DNA of 64,000 nt from Bordetella genomosp. 12 (GTDB taxonomy: Bacteria > Pseudomonadota > Gammaproteobacteria > Burkholderiales > Burkholderiaceae_B): assembly GCF_002261355.1 (NCBI RefSeq), contig NZ_NEVU01000003.1, forward strand, positions 1,302,001 through 1,366,000. The letters are read 5' to 3'. Numbering within the stretch: the stretch's first letter is position 1; the number at the start of each line of letters is the position of its first letter. Shown here in pieces: positions 55,474-64,000 of this stretch. The position numbers were made by a program, and so were the translations under genes. Below the pieces are notes generated by a model. It was not told the origin of the DNA. It ran no database searches and worked only from the letters and a program-made list of their open reading frames with translations.

Positions 55474-56568
55474 TTACGAAGGCCGCTGCTGCTGGACGAC
55501 GACGCCCGGCATCTTGCCTGCCATGTCCTTGGGCAAAGCCGCGACCTGGGCGGCCACCTTGCGCGCGATGGCGCGATACAAGCCGGCGGCCTCGCCTTGC
55601 GGATCGGCCACGACGGTGGGTGTGCCCGCGTCGGTCTGCTCGCGGATGGCCAGCGTCAGCGGCAGGCTGCCCAGCCAGGGTACGTCGTACTGATCGGCCA
55701 TGCGCTGGCCCCCGCCTTCGCCAAAGATATGCTCGGCGTGGCCGCACTGCGTGCAAATATGGATGGCCATGTTTTCGACCACGCCCAGGATGGGCACCTC
55801 GACCTTCTGGAACATGCGCAAGCCCTTGCGCGCATCCAGCAGCGCGACGTCCTGCGGGGTGGTGACGATGACCGCGCCGACGACCGGCACCTTCTGCGCC
55901 AGCGTGAGCGCCACATCGCCCGTGCCCGGCGGCATATCGACGATGAGATAGTCGAGGTCGCGCCAGTTGGTCTGGCGCAGCAACTGCTCCAGCGCCTGCG
56001 TGACCATGGGGCCGCGCCAGATGGCCGGAGAATCGGCATCGATCAGAAAGCCGATGGAGTTGGCCTGGATGCCATGGCCGACCAGCGGCTCCATGGATTT
56101 GTTGTCCAGGCTCTCGGGCCGGCCCGAGATGCCCAGCATGGTGGGGATGCTGGGGCCATAGATGTCGGCGTCGAGCACGCCCACGCTGGCGCCTTCGGCG
56201 GCCAGCGCCAGCGCCAGGTTGACCGACGTGGTGCTTTTGCCCACCCCGCCTTTGCCGGAGGCCACGGCGATGATGTTGCGCACGTTGGGCAGGGGCTTGA
56301 GCCCGCGTTGCACCGCGTGCGGCTGCACGCGCACGGCCACCGAGATTTCGGCCTGGCTCACGCCGGCGGCGGCCAGCGCCGAGCGGGCGATCTCCGCCAG
56401 CTGGGCCTGCGCCTCGCGCCCGGGATAGCCCTGTTCGATCAGGACGCGGACCAGGCCGCCCTCGACCTGGATGTCACGATCTTTTACAGAAGCCCCCAGG
56501 GGCAGGCCGGTATTGGGGTCGGAAACACTGCGCAATACGCCGCGGATTTGGTCTATCGTTATACTCAT
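55474..56568 (-). CDS. apbC: Mrp/ApbC iron-sulfur cluster carrier ATPase
   Basis: P-loop ATPase of 364 aa that delivers Fe-S clusters to apoproteins. An N-terminal MIP18-like domain (1-90) precedes the deviant Walker A SGKGGVGKSTTSVNLALALA (residues about 103-122), LDADIYGPSIPTMLG, the MPPGTGD block, and the metal-binding CTQCG. It is the first gene of the apparent apbC-tamA-tamB-dcd run and is divergent from a small membrane protein gene. Confidence 0.95.
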   Translation of the reverse strand: MSITIDQIRGVLRSVSDPNTGLPLGASVKDRDIQVEGGLVRVLIEQGYPGREAQAQLAEIARSALAAAGVSQAEISVAVRVQPHAVQRGLKPLPNVRNIIAVASGKGGVGKSTTSVNLALALAAEGASVGVLDADIYGPSIPTMLGISGRPESLDNKSMEPLVGHGIQANSIGFLIDADSPAIWRGPMVTQALEQLLRQTNWRDLDYLIVDMPPGTGDVALTLAQKVPVVGAVIVTTPQDVALLDARKGLRMFQKVEVPILGVVENMAIHICTQCGHAEHIFGEGGGQRMADQYDVPWLGSLPLTLAIREQTDAGTPTVVADPQGEAAGLYRAIARKVAAQVAALPKDMAGKMPGVVVQQQRPS

Positions 56569-56670
56569 GTCACTATGATTTCAGAGGCGCTGCGGGAAAT
56601 ACGTCAGCCATTACCCACAAGGATAGCGGATGCGACGGAACCTTTTGCCCTGTTTTTACATCCTAATTTC

Positions 56671-56943
56671 ATGACCAACGCTCTCATTCGCTTTCTTCGC
56701 GCCATTCCCGTCATCGTGCTGGGCTTGATCGGCATGCTGATGGCGCTGGTCTTCATGGCCTCCACCGCGATTGCGCTGGGCATTCTGTACGTGGTGGCCA
56801 AGGTGCGCGGCAAACCTTTCGGGGTGCGCGCCTACTGGAGCCAACGCCAGGCCGGCCGCCCCTTCCAGGGCCAGCCGCCCTTTGCCACGGCCCCGGCCCG
56901 CGGCGGCGACGTCATCGACGTCGAAGCCCGCGAAGTCCGCTAA
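56671..56943 (+). CDS. Small hypothetical membrane protein
   Basis: Predicted protein of 90 aa with a hydrophobic stretch (AIPVIVLGLIGMLMALVFMA, then STAIALGILYVVAKV) that can form two short membrane segments, then a basic region and an Asp-Val-rich tail (GGDVIDVEAREVR). Third codon positions are strongly G/C, as in real genes here. ATG 56671 lacks a good ribosome binding site; an in-frame ATG at 56575 would add 32 residues. No family recognised. The 195 bases to metG hold only a weak TAAAAT -10-like site at 57080. Confidence 0.6.
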   Translation: MTNALIRFLRAIPVIVLGLIGMLMALVFMASTAIALGILYVVAKVRGKPFGVRAYWSQRQAGRPFQGQPPFATAPARGGDVIDVEAREVR

Positions 56944-57138
56944 GCGCCCCCGGCCCGGCCATCCGGGCCCGCGTGGCCCTGCTGCGCGCCTGCTCCAGGC
57001 GCGTACCGTTTACTATGTCCCTTTCGGCGGCAGGCCCTCGCAGGCTTGGCCGCCCGCCCGTGCCCGCCGCGCCTGGCTCTAAAATAGCCGGCTTCTGCCC
57101 GGCGGACTACCCGCCTTCTTCCCACCGTCAAATCCGTC

Positions 57139-59214
57139 ATGTCACGCACGCTATTTGTCACTACTGCCCTTCCCTACGCCAACGGTTCGTTCCATATCGG
57201 CCACATCATGGAGTACATCCAGGCCGACATCTGGGTCCGTTCGATGCGTATGGCGGGTCATACCGTGCATTTCGTGGGTGCTGACGACGCGCACGGCGCG
57301 CCCATCATGCTCAAGGCCGAAAAGGAAGGCATCAGCCCGCAGCAGCTGGTGGCCCGCTACGCCGCCGAGCGGCCGCGCTATCTGGATGGCTTTCACGTCC
57401 GCTTCGATCACTGGCACACCACCGACTCGGCCGAAAATGTCGCCCTCTCGCATGAGATCTATGGCGCGCTCAAGGCCGCCGGGCTGATCGAGACGCGCTC
57501 CATCGAGCAGTTCTTCGACCCGGTCAAGGGCATGTTCCTGGCCGACCGTTATATCAAGGGCGAATGCCCGCGCTGCCACGCCAAGGACCAGTATGGCGAC
57601 TCCTGCGAGGTCTGCGGCGCGGTCTATGCCCCGACCGAGCTGATCCAGCCCTACTCCGCGCTGACGGGTGCGACCCCCGTGCTCAAGCGCTCGGATCACT
57701 TCTTCTTCAAGCTGTCGGATCCGCGTTGCGTGGAGTTTCTGCAGCAATGGACCACCGGCAGCAACCGCAACGGCAACCGGCATCTGCAAAGCGAAGTCCA
57801 GGCCAAAACCCGCGAATGGCTGGGCACCGATGACGGCCAGGCCAAGCTGGGCGACTGGGACATTTCGCGCGACGCCCCCTATTTCGGTATTGAAATCCCC
57901 GATGCGCCGGGCAAGTATTTTTATGTCTGGCTGGACGCGCCGGTGGGCTACCTCGCCTCACTGAAGTCGTATTGCGCCAAAACCAGCATGGATTTCGATG
58001 CATTGCTCGACCCGGCCGGCCCGACCGAGCAGGTCCATTTCATCGGCAAGGACATCATTTACTTCCACGCCCTCTTCTGGCCCGCGATGCTGAAGTTTGC
58101 GGGCCGCAAGACGCCCGACGCGCTGAATGTCCACGGCTTTATCACCGTGAGCGGCGAAAAAATGTCCAAGAGCCGCGGCACCGGCATTTCGCCGCTGCGT
58201 TACCTGGACGTGGGCATGGATGCCGAGTGGCTGCGCTATTACATGGCCGCCAAGCTGAATGCGCGCGTCGAGGACATGGACTTCAACCCCGACGACTTCA
58301 TCGCCCGCGTCAACAGCGATCTGGTCGGCAAGTACGTCAATATCGCCAGCCGCGCGGCCAACTTCATCACGCGTTACTTCGACGGCCGGCTCGCCTACCT
58401 GGGTGATACGGCAGCCTTGTCGGCCGAGTTCGCGCAACAGGCCGAATCCATCCGCGCCGCGCTGGAAAGCCGTGAGTACAACCGCGCCATCCGCGAGATC
58501 ATGGCCTATGCCGACGGCATCAATCAGGCCTTCGACGCCGCCCAGCCCTGGGTGCTGGCCAAGAATTTCGCCGAAGCGGACGAGGCGCGCCGCGCCCAGT
58601 TGCAGGATGTGTGCTCGCGCGCGCTGGCCGGCTTCAAGGCCTTGTCGGTGATGCTGGCCCCGGTGCTCCCGGCCCTGGCCGCGCGCGTGGCGCGCGAGCT
58701 CTTCGGCGCGCAGCGCGACTTCGTCTGGACCGATGCGGCCGAACTGCCCACGCAGGTTGCGCCCTTCAAGCACTTGATGCAGCGCGTGGACCCCAAGATG
58801 CTGGATGCGCTGTTCGAAGCGCCCGAGCCGCAAGCCGAACCGGCGGCCACGCCGGGCGGCGAAGCGCTGGCCGATACCATCTCCATCGATGACTTCGCCA
58901 AGGTCGATCTGCGCATCGCCAGGATCGTCAATTGCGAAGAGGTGGAGGGCTCGACCAAGCTGCTGCGCCTGACGCTGGATGCCGGCGAGGGCCGCCATCG
59001 CAATGTGTTCTCGGGCATCAAGTCGGCCTACGCCCCGCAAGACCTCATCGGCAAGCTCACCGTGCTGGTGGCCAACCTGGCTCCGCGCAAAATGAAGTTC
59101 GGCGTCTCCGAAGGCATGGTGCTGGCGGCCAGCCATGCCGACGACAAGGTCGATGCCGGCATCTATGTGCTGGAACCCTGGCCGGGCGCGCAGCCCGGCA
59201 TGCGCATCCATTGA
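57139..59214 (+). CDS. metG: Methionyl-tRNA synthetase
   Basis: Class I synthetase of 691 aa charging tRNA-Met. HIGH-type motif in [19 protein letters not shown] (residues 12-30), a zinc knuckle with two Cys pairs ([18 protein letters not shown]), KMSKS in [11 protein letters not shown], the anticodon-binding helical domain, and a C-terminal tRNA-binding domain ([16 protein letters not shown] onward) joined by a linker rich in Glu, Pro and Ala. This is the long dimeric form found in E. coli and many proteobacteria. Confidence 0.98.
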   Translation: MSRTLFVTTALPYANGSFHIGHIMEYIQADIWVRSMRMAGHTVHFVGADDAHGAPIMLKAEKEGISPQQLVARYAAERPRYLDGFHVRFDHWHTTDSAENVALSHEIYGALKAAGLIETRSIEQFFDPVKGMFLADRYIKGECPRCHAKDQYGDSCEVCGAVYAPTELIQPYSALTGATPVLKRSDHFFFKLSDPRCVEFLQQWTTGSNRNGNRHLQSEVQAKTREWLGTDDGQAKLGDWDISRDAPYFGIEIPDAPGKYFYVWLDAPVGYLASLKSYCAKTSMDFDALLDPAGPTEQVHFIGKDIIYFHALFWPAMLKFAGRKTPDALNVHGFITVSGEKMSKSRGTGISPLRYLDVGMDAEWLRYYMAAKLNARVEDMDFNPDDFIARVNSDLVGKYVNIASRAANFITRYFDGRLAYLGDTAALSAEFAQQAESIRAALESREYNRAIREIMAYADGINQAFDAAQPWVLAKNFAEADEARRAQLQDVCSRALAGFKALSVMLAPVLPALAARVARELFGAQRDFVWTDAAELPTQVAPFKHLMQRVDPKMLDALFEAPEPQAEPAATPGGEALADTISIDDFAKVDLRIARIVNCEEVEGSTKLLRLTLDAGEGRHRNVFSGIKSAYAPQDLIGKLTVLVANLAPRKMKFGVSEGMVLAASHADDKVDAGIYVLEPWPGAQPGMRIH

Positions 59215-59221
59215 TGCCGAC

Positions 59222-59253
59222 AAGCGCCGCGGAGAGATCCGCGGCGCTTTTTT
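59222..59253 (+). terminator. Intrinsic terminator after metG
   Basis: AAGCGCCGCGGA and TCCGCGGCGCTT form a 12-bp stem with a GAGA loop, followed by T residues. It starts eight bases after metG and touches the stop codon of the converging trhO gene. Confidence 0.92.
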
Positions 59254-59984
59254 CAGACCACCGGCTTGAGAGCCGGGTCCAGCGCCACGCGCTCATCGAA
59301 CACGAAGCAGGCGCCCTCGTAGCCAGGGCCACCGGTTTCCTCGAAGTATTTCAGGATGCCGCCTTCGAGCTGATAGACGTGCTCGATGCCAAGCTCGCCC
59401 ATGAAGATCGCGGCCTTCTCGCAGCGTATCCCGCCGGTGCAGAAGCTGACCACGGTTTTGCCCTCCAGCTCGGCGCGATGCGCGCGCACCGCGTCGGGAA
59501 ACTGCGTGAAGCGCTCGATACGCCAATCGATGGCATTGCGAAAGGTGCCCACATCCACCTCGAAGGCGTTGCGGGTGTCGAGCATGACGACGTCGCGCCC
59601 GGCGTCGTCGCGCCCTTGCTCCAACCAACGCGCCAGCGTGCGGGCGTCCACGCTGGGCGCGCGCCCGGCCTCCGGCCGGATGGCCGGGTGATCCATGCGG
59701 ATGATTTCGCGCTTGAGTTTGACGCGCAGCTTGCCGAAGGGCACGTCCTGCGAGAGGCTGAACTTGACCTCCAGATCCGCAAAGCGCGCGTCCTGACGCA
59801 GGCTGGCCAGAAAATCGTCGATCGCCGCGCCGGCGCCCGCCAGGAAAAGATTGATGCCTTCGGGCGCGAGCAGGATGGTGCCCTTGAGCGACAGGGCGTG
59901 CGCTTGCGCCTGCATCGACTCGCGCAGCTCGGCGGTGTCGGTCAGGCTCACGAATTTATAGGCAGCAATATTGACGATGGACAT
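59253..59984 (-). CDS. trhO: tRNA uridine(34) hydroxylase / rhodanese-like protein
   Basis: Rhodanese-domain protein of 243 aa of the TrhO/YceA family, which introduces the 5-hydroxyl on uridine 34 of tRNA. The N-terminal ferredoxin-like part ([25 protein letters not shown]) is followed by a rhodanese domain with active-site cysteine in [15 protein letters not shown]. Start ATG 59984. A META lipoprotein gene lies 43 bases upstream in the same direction. Confidence 0.92.
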   Translation of the reverse strand: MSIVNIAAYKFVSLTDTAELRESMQAQAHALSLKGTILLAPEGINLFLAGAGAAIDDFLASLRQDARFADLEVKFSLSQDVPFGKLRVKLKREIIRMDHPAIRPEAGRAPSVDARTLARWLEQGRDDAGRDVVMLDTRNAFEVDVGTFRNAIDWRIERFTQFPDAVRAHRAELEGKTVVSFCTGGIRCEKAAIFMGELGIEHVYQLEGGILKYFEETGGPGYEGACFVFDERVALDPALKPVV

Positions 59985-60027
59985 GGCAACAACAGGAATG
60001 ACGCGAACGATCGGGAAATGCAGGCAA

Positions 60028-60522
60028 TCAACGGCGGGCGAAGTCCAGCACATCGCCTGACGACAGCGTCAGGCTCATGCGGCTGGGGTTGCCGACATTA
60101 TCGAACTGCGTCTTGGTGATGCGGGTCAGGCCGGCAAGATAGTCCTGCTCCAGCTGCATGTTGGCGGCCGGGCAAGCCATGCGCGTGGACACGGGGGTGT
60201 CTTGCAGCAGCAGCGAGCCATTGGCCACCACATATTGCGCCGCATAGTTGTTGCAGCCGCCGAACCCGGAGACCTGGCCCTTGCCCTGCTGGCGATTGAA
60301 GTCCAGCGTGATGGGACGCTCGTTGCTGTGTGCGTGCGGCACGGGCCGCAATGCGCCGCCCGGCTTGGTCCAGCGCGCCAGCTCCCAGCTGGTCTGGGCC
60401 AGCACGTCCGATTGCTGTCCGGGCTGCTGCCCCACGATGGGCGGCGCGGCCGGCCGCGAGGCGCAGGCCGCAAGACTGAACACGAACACCAAAGCACCCA
60501 GAGGGCGGAGAGAAACGGGCAT
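60028..60522 (-). CDS. META/HslJ-domain lipoprotein (first of two)
   Basis: Lipoprotein of 164 aa: signal with lipobox LAAC (VFSLAACAS), then a META domain with [31 protein letters not shown] and [21 protein letters not shown]. The conserved FxGCNxY and MAC segments are the core of the META/HslJ fold. Start ATG 60522 is supported by GGAGG seven bases upstream. Followed by trhO. Envelope role unknown; HslJ in E. coli is heat-induced and affects novobiocin tolerance. Confidence 0.88.
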   Translation of the reverse strand: MPVSLRPLGALVFVFSLAACASRPAAPPIVGQQPGQQSDVLAQTSWELARWTKPGGALRPVPHAHSNERPITLDFNRQQGKGQVSGFGGCNNYAAQYVVANGSLLLQDTPVSTRMACPAANMQLEQDYLAGLTRITKTQFDNVGNPSRMSLTLSSGDVLDFARR

Positions 60523-60597
60523 GGCTGCCTCCATCGATTACTGACCGGTCGAACCGGCTGGAGGCGCTATTTTAGGCCCGCCCGGCCCGCCACCGCC

Positions 60598-61122
60598 TCA
60601 GGGGGTGGGCGGGTCTTTGCGGCGCGTGAAGTCCAGCACGTCGCCGGATGCCACATTGAAGGTCAGGTGCCGCGGCGCGCCGCTGGCGTCCAGCGTGAAC
60701 GAACGGATATCGGCCAGCGCCCGCAGGTAGTCGGCCTCGAGTTGGGCGCGTTGCGCATCGGTGCAGGCCATGCGCGTAGAGGCCGGCGCGGAGATGCTGA
60801 GTTTGCCGGCCTCAAGCTTGTAGGTGCTGCTGTAACGATTGCAGCCCGAGAACCCCTGCGCGATGTAACGCTTGCCATCGGCCAGGAAGGTCAGCGAGAT
60901 CGGCTCGCCATTGTCGCCATGCGGAATATTGCGCTGATTGCCCAGGGCGTCGACCCAGCTGGTGAGCTCCCACCGGGTTTGCGCCAGCGAATCGGCACTG
61001 GTGGCGGCATTGGCGGCGGCCGCCCCCTCGGGACGCGCCTGGCCGGTATGCGTGGCGCAACCGGCCATCGCCACCAGCACGCCTGCGCACACCATTGCCC
61101 GAGGGATGGAAATGAAAGACAT
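60598..61122 (-). CDS. META/HslJ-domain lipoprotein (second of two)
   Basis: Lipoprotein of 174 aa with lipobox MAGC (GVLVAMAGCATH) and META core: LAQTRWELTSW, AQGFSGCNRYSSTYKLEAGKL and STRMACTDAQRAQLEADYLRAL, ending SGDVLDFTRR. It parallels the next gene throughout, so the pair is a tandem duplication. GGAGAG precedes ATG 61122. It is probably first in a three-gene run ending in trhO. Confidence 0.88.
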   Translation of the reverse strand: MSFISIPRAMVCAGVLVAMAGCATHTGQARPEGAAAANAATSADSLAQTRWELTSWVDALGNQRNIPHGDNGEPISLTFLADGKRYIAQGFSGCNRYSSTYKLEAGKLSISAPASTRMACTDAQRAQLEADYLRALADIRSFTLDASGAPRHLTFNVASGDVLDFTRRKDPPTP

Positions 61123-61214
61123 CGCACTCTCTCCGTGTGTAGCACTTCGGCCTACTGTAACCGCGCGACCGGAATCCGGCCAGCCGGCCCGGCGAGCGTC
61201 AGCGGGGCACAGAA

Positions 61215-61240
61215 AGATACATATAGAAACTAATGTATCT
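61215..61240. promoter_or_regulatory. Inverted repeat upstream of META lipoprotein genes
   Basis: AGATACAT and ATGTATCT are perfect 8-base arms 10 bases apart, in an AT-rich island 93 bases upstream of the lipoprotein start. Next to it on the minus strand is TATAAC, a possible -10. It looks like a dimeric operator. Confidence 0.45.
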
Positions 61241-61329
61241 CTGTTATACAAAACTGGCAGAAAAAAGCGATAAGTAACCGGCAAAGCGCATAATCCGGCG
61301 GCCTCTATTTCAAAATGGAAACTTATATT

Positions 61330-61349
61330 CACAAATAAACACATTTGTG
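61330..61349. promoter_or_regulatory. Inverted repeat in the lipoprotein/regulator intergenic region
   Basis: CACAAAT and ATTTGTG are perfect 7-base arms 6 bases apart. Along with the repeat at 61215-61240 it accounts for most of the visible structure in the 350-base divergent gap 61123-61474. A consensus TTGACA at 61374-61379 follows but has no -10 at the right distance. Confidence 0.45.
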
Positions 61350-61474
61350 CTTAAATTGGCCACAGGCATGCGCTTGACAGGGCAAAGGCCATGCTGCGCC
61401 GCCAGGCTCAGGAGACAGCCGCGCCCACGGCCCCAGCCAGCCGCCGGCAGCCGCCCATGCACTCGGATAAACGA

Positions 61475-62257
61475 ATGAACAGTACGCTGGATGTCATCTT
61501 TCTCATCAAAGACGATGCCACGCATGAAGAACAACTGGGCAGCCTGAGCCGCCTCGGTTTCCGGGTGCGCGTCTGTCAGGATCTGACCGGGCTGTACGAG
61601 CACTACGGCAGGCAAACCTGCCCCCTGCTGGTGTTGTGCGCGCCGCTGGCCGACATCCACATCGCGGCCGTGCGCCTGCGCGCCATGGACCGCGCGATCG
61701 GCATCATCGCGCTGGCCCGGTTTGCCGACAGCGAGGCGCGGGTGCGCACGCTGTTGTGCGGCGCCGATGCCTGCCTGGACCGCGACGCCAGCGGACTGGA
61801 ACTGGCCGCCGTGCTGCAATCCTTGCTGCGCCGCATCGCCGGCCTGGCCGCGCTGGCCGCCGACACCGAAGAACGCCTGGAAAGCCCCGCCGAGATGGCT
61901 CCGGAGATCACCGAGCTGCGCGGCTGGCCGGGCGCGGTGGCCAAATGGCGCTTGGCCAACCAGGGCTGGACACTGGTGAACCCGAGCGGACGCAGCATGG
62001 GCCTGACCACCGGAGAACGCGCCTTCATGACGCGCCTGATGACCGCCCCCGAGCGCAAGCTCAGCCGCGACGCCCTGCAACCGGAAGAGCTGGGCGCGGA
62101 GGCGGGCACCCAGCGCAGCCGCTTTGTGGACGTTATGGTCAGCCGCTTGCGCCGCAAGGCGGCCCTGCAACATATGGCTCTGCCCATCCGGGCGGTCCAC
62201 GGGTGGGGCTATATGTTCGCGGCCGAGGTTGAGCCCGACACGGCCGAGCCGGCCTGA
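61475..62257 (+). CDS. Response-regulator-like transcription factor with degenerate receiver
   Basis: Protein of 260 aa: receiver-like N-terminal part and OmpR-type winged helix (about 165-255, with RSRFVDVMVSRLRRKA and PIRAVHGWGYMFA). The acidic pair is kept (Asp13-Asp14), but the phospho-acceptor position is Cys55 (LLVLCAPLAD), the Thr/Ser position is Ala, and the usual Lys is Arg103 (GADACLDRD). Phosphorylation in the normal way is therefore unlikely. No kinase gene is adjacent. It is 143 bases upstream of a fimbrial subunit gene in the same direction. ATG 61475 is favoured; ATGs at 61391 and 61457 would add low-complexity residues. Confidence 0.85.
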   Translation: MNSTLDVIFLIKDDATHEEQLGSLSRLGFRVRVCQDLTGLYEHYGRQTCPLLVLCAPLADIHIAAVRLRAMDRAIGIIALARFADSEARVRTLLCGADACLDRDASGLELAAVLQSLLRRIAGLAALAADTEERLESPAEMAPEITELRGWPGAVAKWRLANQGWTLVNPSGRSMGLTTGERAFMTRLMTAPERKLSRDALQPEELGAEAGTQRSRFVDVMVSRLRRKAALQHMALPIRAVHGWGYMFAAEVEPDTAEPA

Positions 62258-62400
62258 CGCGCCCCGGAAACGACCGGAAAACCTGTCTGATTCGGCTCGA
62301 CGTTAATCACTATAGTAATAATCAAAACCGGCGTTTTTAGGGCATGTCCGACGAAGCTGCCTCGGCATACTGAAGGCTCTTCCGCAAGACAGGTATAGCC

Positions 62401-63027
62401 ATGAACGACCGCAATACCCCAACCCCGTTTGAATGTGTCAAGGCCGCCACGGCATCGTTGATGGTGGTCACCATGATGGCCGCCCCCGCCGCTCACGCCG
62501 TGGACGGCACCATCACCATCAACGGCGAGATCACCGATCAGACGTGCAAGATCAATGGCAATCAGCCGCCGTACAACCTGGTGGTCACGCTGCCCAAGAT
62601 CGGCACGAAAGCCATCCCTAACGTCAATGACACGGCGGGCGCCACGCCATTTGAAATCAAGCTGAGCGAATGCCCTGACTCGCTCAACACCAAGATGCTG
62701 AAAGCGTATTTCGAACCCGGGCTGACCACCGACTATGACTCGGGCAATCTGCTCGCCTACTCGACGACCAGCGCAGCGACCAAGCAGACGTCGATCCCGA
62801 ATTCCCCTGGAAACGTCTTTAGCAACGTGCAGATCCAGTTGGCCAACCCGAATGGCTCAACCCTCAAGGTGGGCGTCGACGAGACGGCCCAAGCCGCCCA
62901 AGGCGCGACAGTCACCGGCAAAGCGGCCACGCTTCGCTATCTGGCCCGGTATGTGAGAACCGGCGCCAGCAACGTGACCCCTGGCAAACTCGTCAGCTAC
63001 GTGCAGTACTCCATCGTCTACCCCTGA
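62401..63027 (+). CDS. Type 1-like fimbrial major subunit (Bordetella Fim2/Fim3 group)
   Basis: Chaperone-usher pilin of 208 aa. Signal peptide 1-33, cleaved after AHA; mature start VDGTITINGEITDQTCKING, the pilin disulfide pair in DQTCKI and LSECPDSL, KAYFEPGLTTDYDSGNL, and the C-terminal beta-strand VSYVQYSIVYP with penultimate tyrosine. These blocks match Bordetella Fim2/Fim3/FimX as I recall them. No chaperone or usher gene is near, as for the scattered fim genes of Bordetella. The promoter region lacks a run of C; a TATAGT at 62311-62316 may be the -10. Confidence 0.92.
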   Translation: MNDRNTPTPFECVKAATASLMVVTMMAAPAAHAVDGTITINGEITDQTCKINGNQPPYNLVVTLPKIGTKAIPNVNDTAGATPFEIKLSECPDSLNTKMLKAYFEPGLTTDYDSGNLLAYSTTSAATKQTSIPNSPGNVFSNVQIQLANPNGSTLKVGVDETAQAAQGATVTGKAATLRYLARYVRTGASNVTPGKLVSYVQYSIVYP

Positions 63028-63941
63028 CGCCGGATCAACGTCGACTTGCCGAACAGGCTCTCGACCAGTTCGGCAGCCGCGATCGCGGTTTTATTGCGCA
63101 CATCCAGCGCGGGGTTGAGCTCCACGATGTCCAGCGACGCCATGCGGCCCGTGTCGGCGATCATCTCCATGCAAAGCTGGGCTTCGCGATAGGTGGCGCC
63201 GCCCGGCACCGGGGTACCTACGCCCGGCGCGACCTCCGGATCCAGAAAGTCCACATCGAAGCTGACGTGCAGATGCGTGCCCTCATCGAGGCCGGCCAAC
63301 GCGGCCTGCATGGTGGCGCGCATGCCGGCCTCGTCAATATGACGCATGTCATACACCGCCAGCGCTGCCTGCTCGACCAGGCAGCGCTCGCCCTCGTCCA
63401 CGCTGCGTATTCCGATCTGCCGCAACCAGGCGGGCTGCAGCGCCGGGCAGACGCCCGACAGATGGGTCAGGGCCTGCGGCCCGCTGCCGCACAAGCAGGC
63501 CACCGGCATGCCATGCAGATTGCCGCTGGGCGTGAGCAACTGGGTATTGAAGTCGGTATGCGCATCCAGCCACAGCACGCGCAGGGTTTTGCCGGCGGCC
63601 CGGCAATGGCGCGCGACCGCGCTGATCGAGCCGATGGCCAGGCAGTGATCGCCGCCCAGCATGATAGGGAAATGGCCGCGCTGCAATTCCGCATACACGG
63701 CGTCGTGCACGCGCTGGTTCCAGGCGATGACTTCGTCCAGATGGCGATAGCCCTGCTCGGCAGGCAGCCAGGGATTGGGCGGGCCGGCAAGATTGCCGCG
63801 ATCATGCACCCGCTGCCCGCGGCGCTGCAGCCTGGCTGTCAGGCCCGCCACGCGCAAGGCCTCCGGGCCCATGGACGCCCCCCGGGCCCCGGCTCCCACG
63901 TCGGTGGGCACCCCGATCAAACTGACATCCCAGGCCTGCAT
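63018..63941 (-). CDS. rocF: Arginase
   Basis: Manganese ureohydrolase of 307 aa, converting arginine to ornithine and urea. Binuclear metal ligands: MLGGDHCLAIG, WLDAHTDFNT, and SFDVDFLDPEVAPGVGTP; GNLHGMP for substrate. AAGGAG precedes ATG 63941. The 3' end overlaps the fimbrial gene by 10 bases, converging. The 59 bases to the window edge show nothing clear. Confidence 0.95.
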   Translation of the reverse strand: MQAWDVSLIGVPTDVGAGARGASMGPEALRVAGLTARLQRRGQRVHDRGNLAGPPNPWLPAEQGYRHLDEVIAWNQRVHDAVYAELQRGHFPIMLGGDHCLAIGSISAVARHCRAAGKTLRVLWLDAHTDFNTQLLTPSGNLHGMPVACLCGSGPQALTHLSGVCPALQPAWLRQIGIRSVDEGERCLVEQAALAVYDMRHIDEAGMRATMQAALAGLDEGTHLHVSFDVDFLDPEVAPGVGTPVPGGATYREAQLCMEMIADTGRMASLDIVELNPALDVRNKTAIAAAELVESLFGKSTLIRRQG

Positions 63942-64000
63942 GGCGTCTCCTTGGCGCGGTTTGGCCCATCTTCAGCCAAGACCACGCCCCGCGCAAGCGC

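Noticed and set aside
61374-61379. Consensus -35 TTGACA before the receiver-dead regulator
   Set aside because: No -10-like hexamer occurs 16-18 bases downstream; the expected position is GC-rich sequence within or before the gene.

Overview
The window is dense (about one gene per kilobase), GC-rich chromosomal DNA of a betaproteobacterium. It is most likely a Bordetella outside the pertussis/bronchiseptica group, or a close Alcaligenaceae relative. The pointers are a Fim2/Fim3-type fimbrial subunit (62401-63027), a Bug-family periplasmic binding protein at the left edge, the long thymidylate synthase form, and the apbC-tamA-tamB-dcd cluster. I see no tRNA, rRNA, insertion sequence, prophage or CRISPR array. 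All calls come from reading the sequence; no database search was run.

Layout. 1-5138 (minus strand): FAD-linked hydroxyacid dehydrogenase, a two-component system and a Bug receptor, plus a short protein resembling only the distal part of biotin carboxylase. 5364-8338 (plus): phosphomannomutase/phosphoglucomutase and glucose-6-phosphate isomerase. 8335-19667 (minus): a surface-polysaccharide locus running from a WecA-like initiating transferase through the UDP-GlcNAc to UDP-GalNAcA pathway (WbpO/TviB and WbpP/TviC types), a MurJ/Wzx-like flippase, four family 4 glycosyltransferases and an AsnB-type amidotransferase. 19668-20414: a gene-poor stretch that appears to hold an unannotated small RNA gene. 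20415-27555: coq7, an OsmC-like protein, thyA-folA, and a MocR regulator divergent from a beta-alanine/omega-amino-acid catabolic pair. 27663-35915: an opine/peptide-type ABC importer between two MlrC-like M81 metallopeptidases. 36014-39526: two DUF945/YdgA-like paralogues, the second with a fused C-terminal YbjN-like domain. 39647-44430: the glycine cleavage genes gcvTHP behind a tandem glycine riboswitch. 44565-49839: BaiN-like flavoprotein, a large basic amino acid decarboxylase, a hypothetical protein, a GNAT acetyltransferase and dcd. 49910-56568: tamB, tamA and apbC. 57139-59214: metG. 59253-61122: trhO and two META-domain lipoproteins. 61475-63941: a degenerate response-regulator-like transcription factor, a fimbrial subunit and arginase.

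How they work together. Pgm and Pgi feed hexose phosphates to nucleotide sugars. The adjacent locus uses UDP-GlcNAc to make UDP-GalNAcA, which AsnB may amidate within the glycan; the four glycosyltransferases and the flippase complete a lipid-linked oligosaccharide. No polymerase or chain-length regulator is visible here. The MocR-aminotransferase-MmsA group converts omega-amino acids to semialdehydes and acyl-CoA. The MlrC/ABC block looks like a dedicated uptake-and-cleavage module.

Most worth follow-up: the putative small RNA at 19953-20141, which has a close-to-consensus promoter, an ideal intrinsic terminator and an anti-Shine-Dalgarno motif in a hairpin loop; the MlrC-ABC-MlrC module; the biotin-carboxylase-like remnant; the DUF945-YbjN fusion; and the receiver-dead regulator beside a fimbrial gene that lacks the usual poly-C switch.
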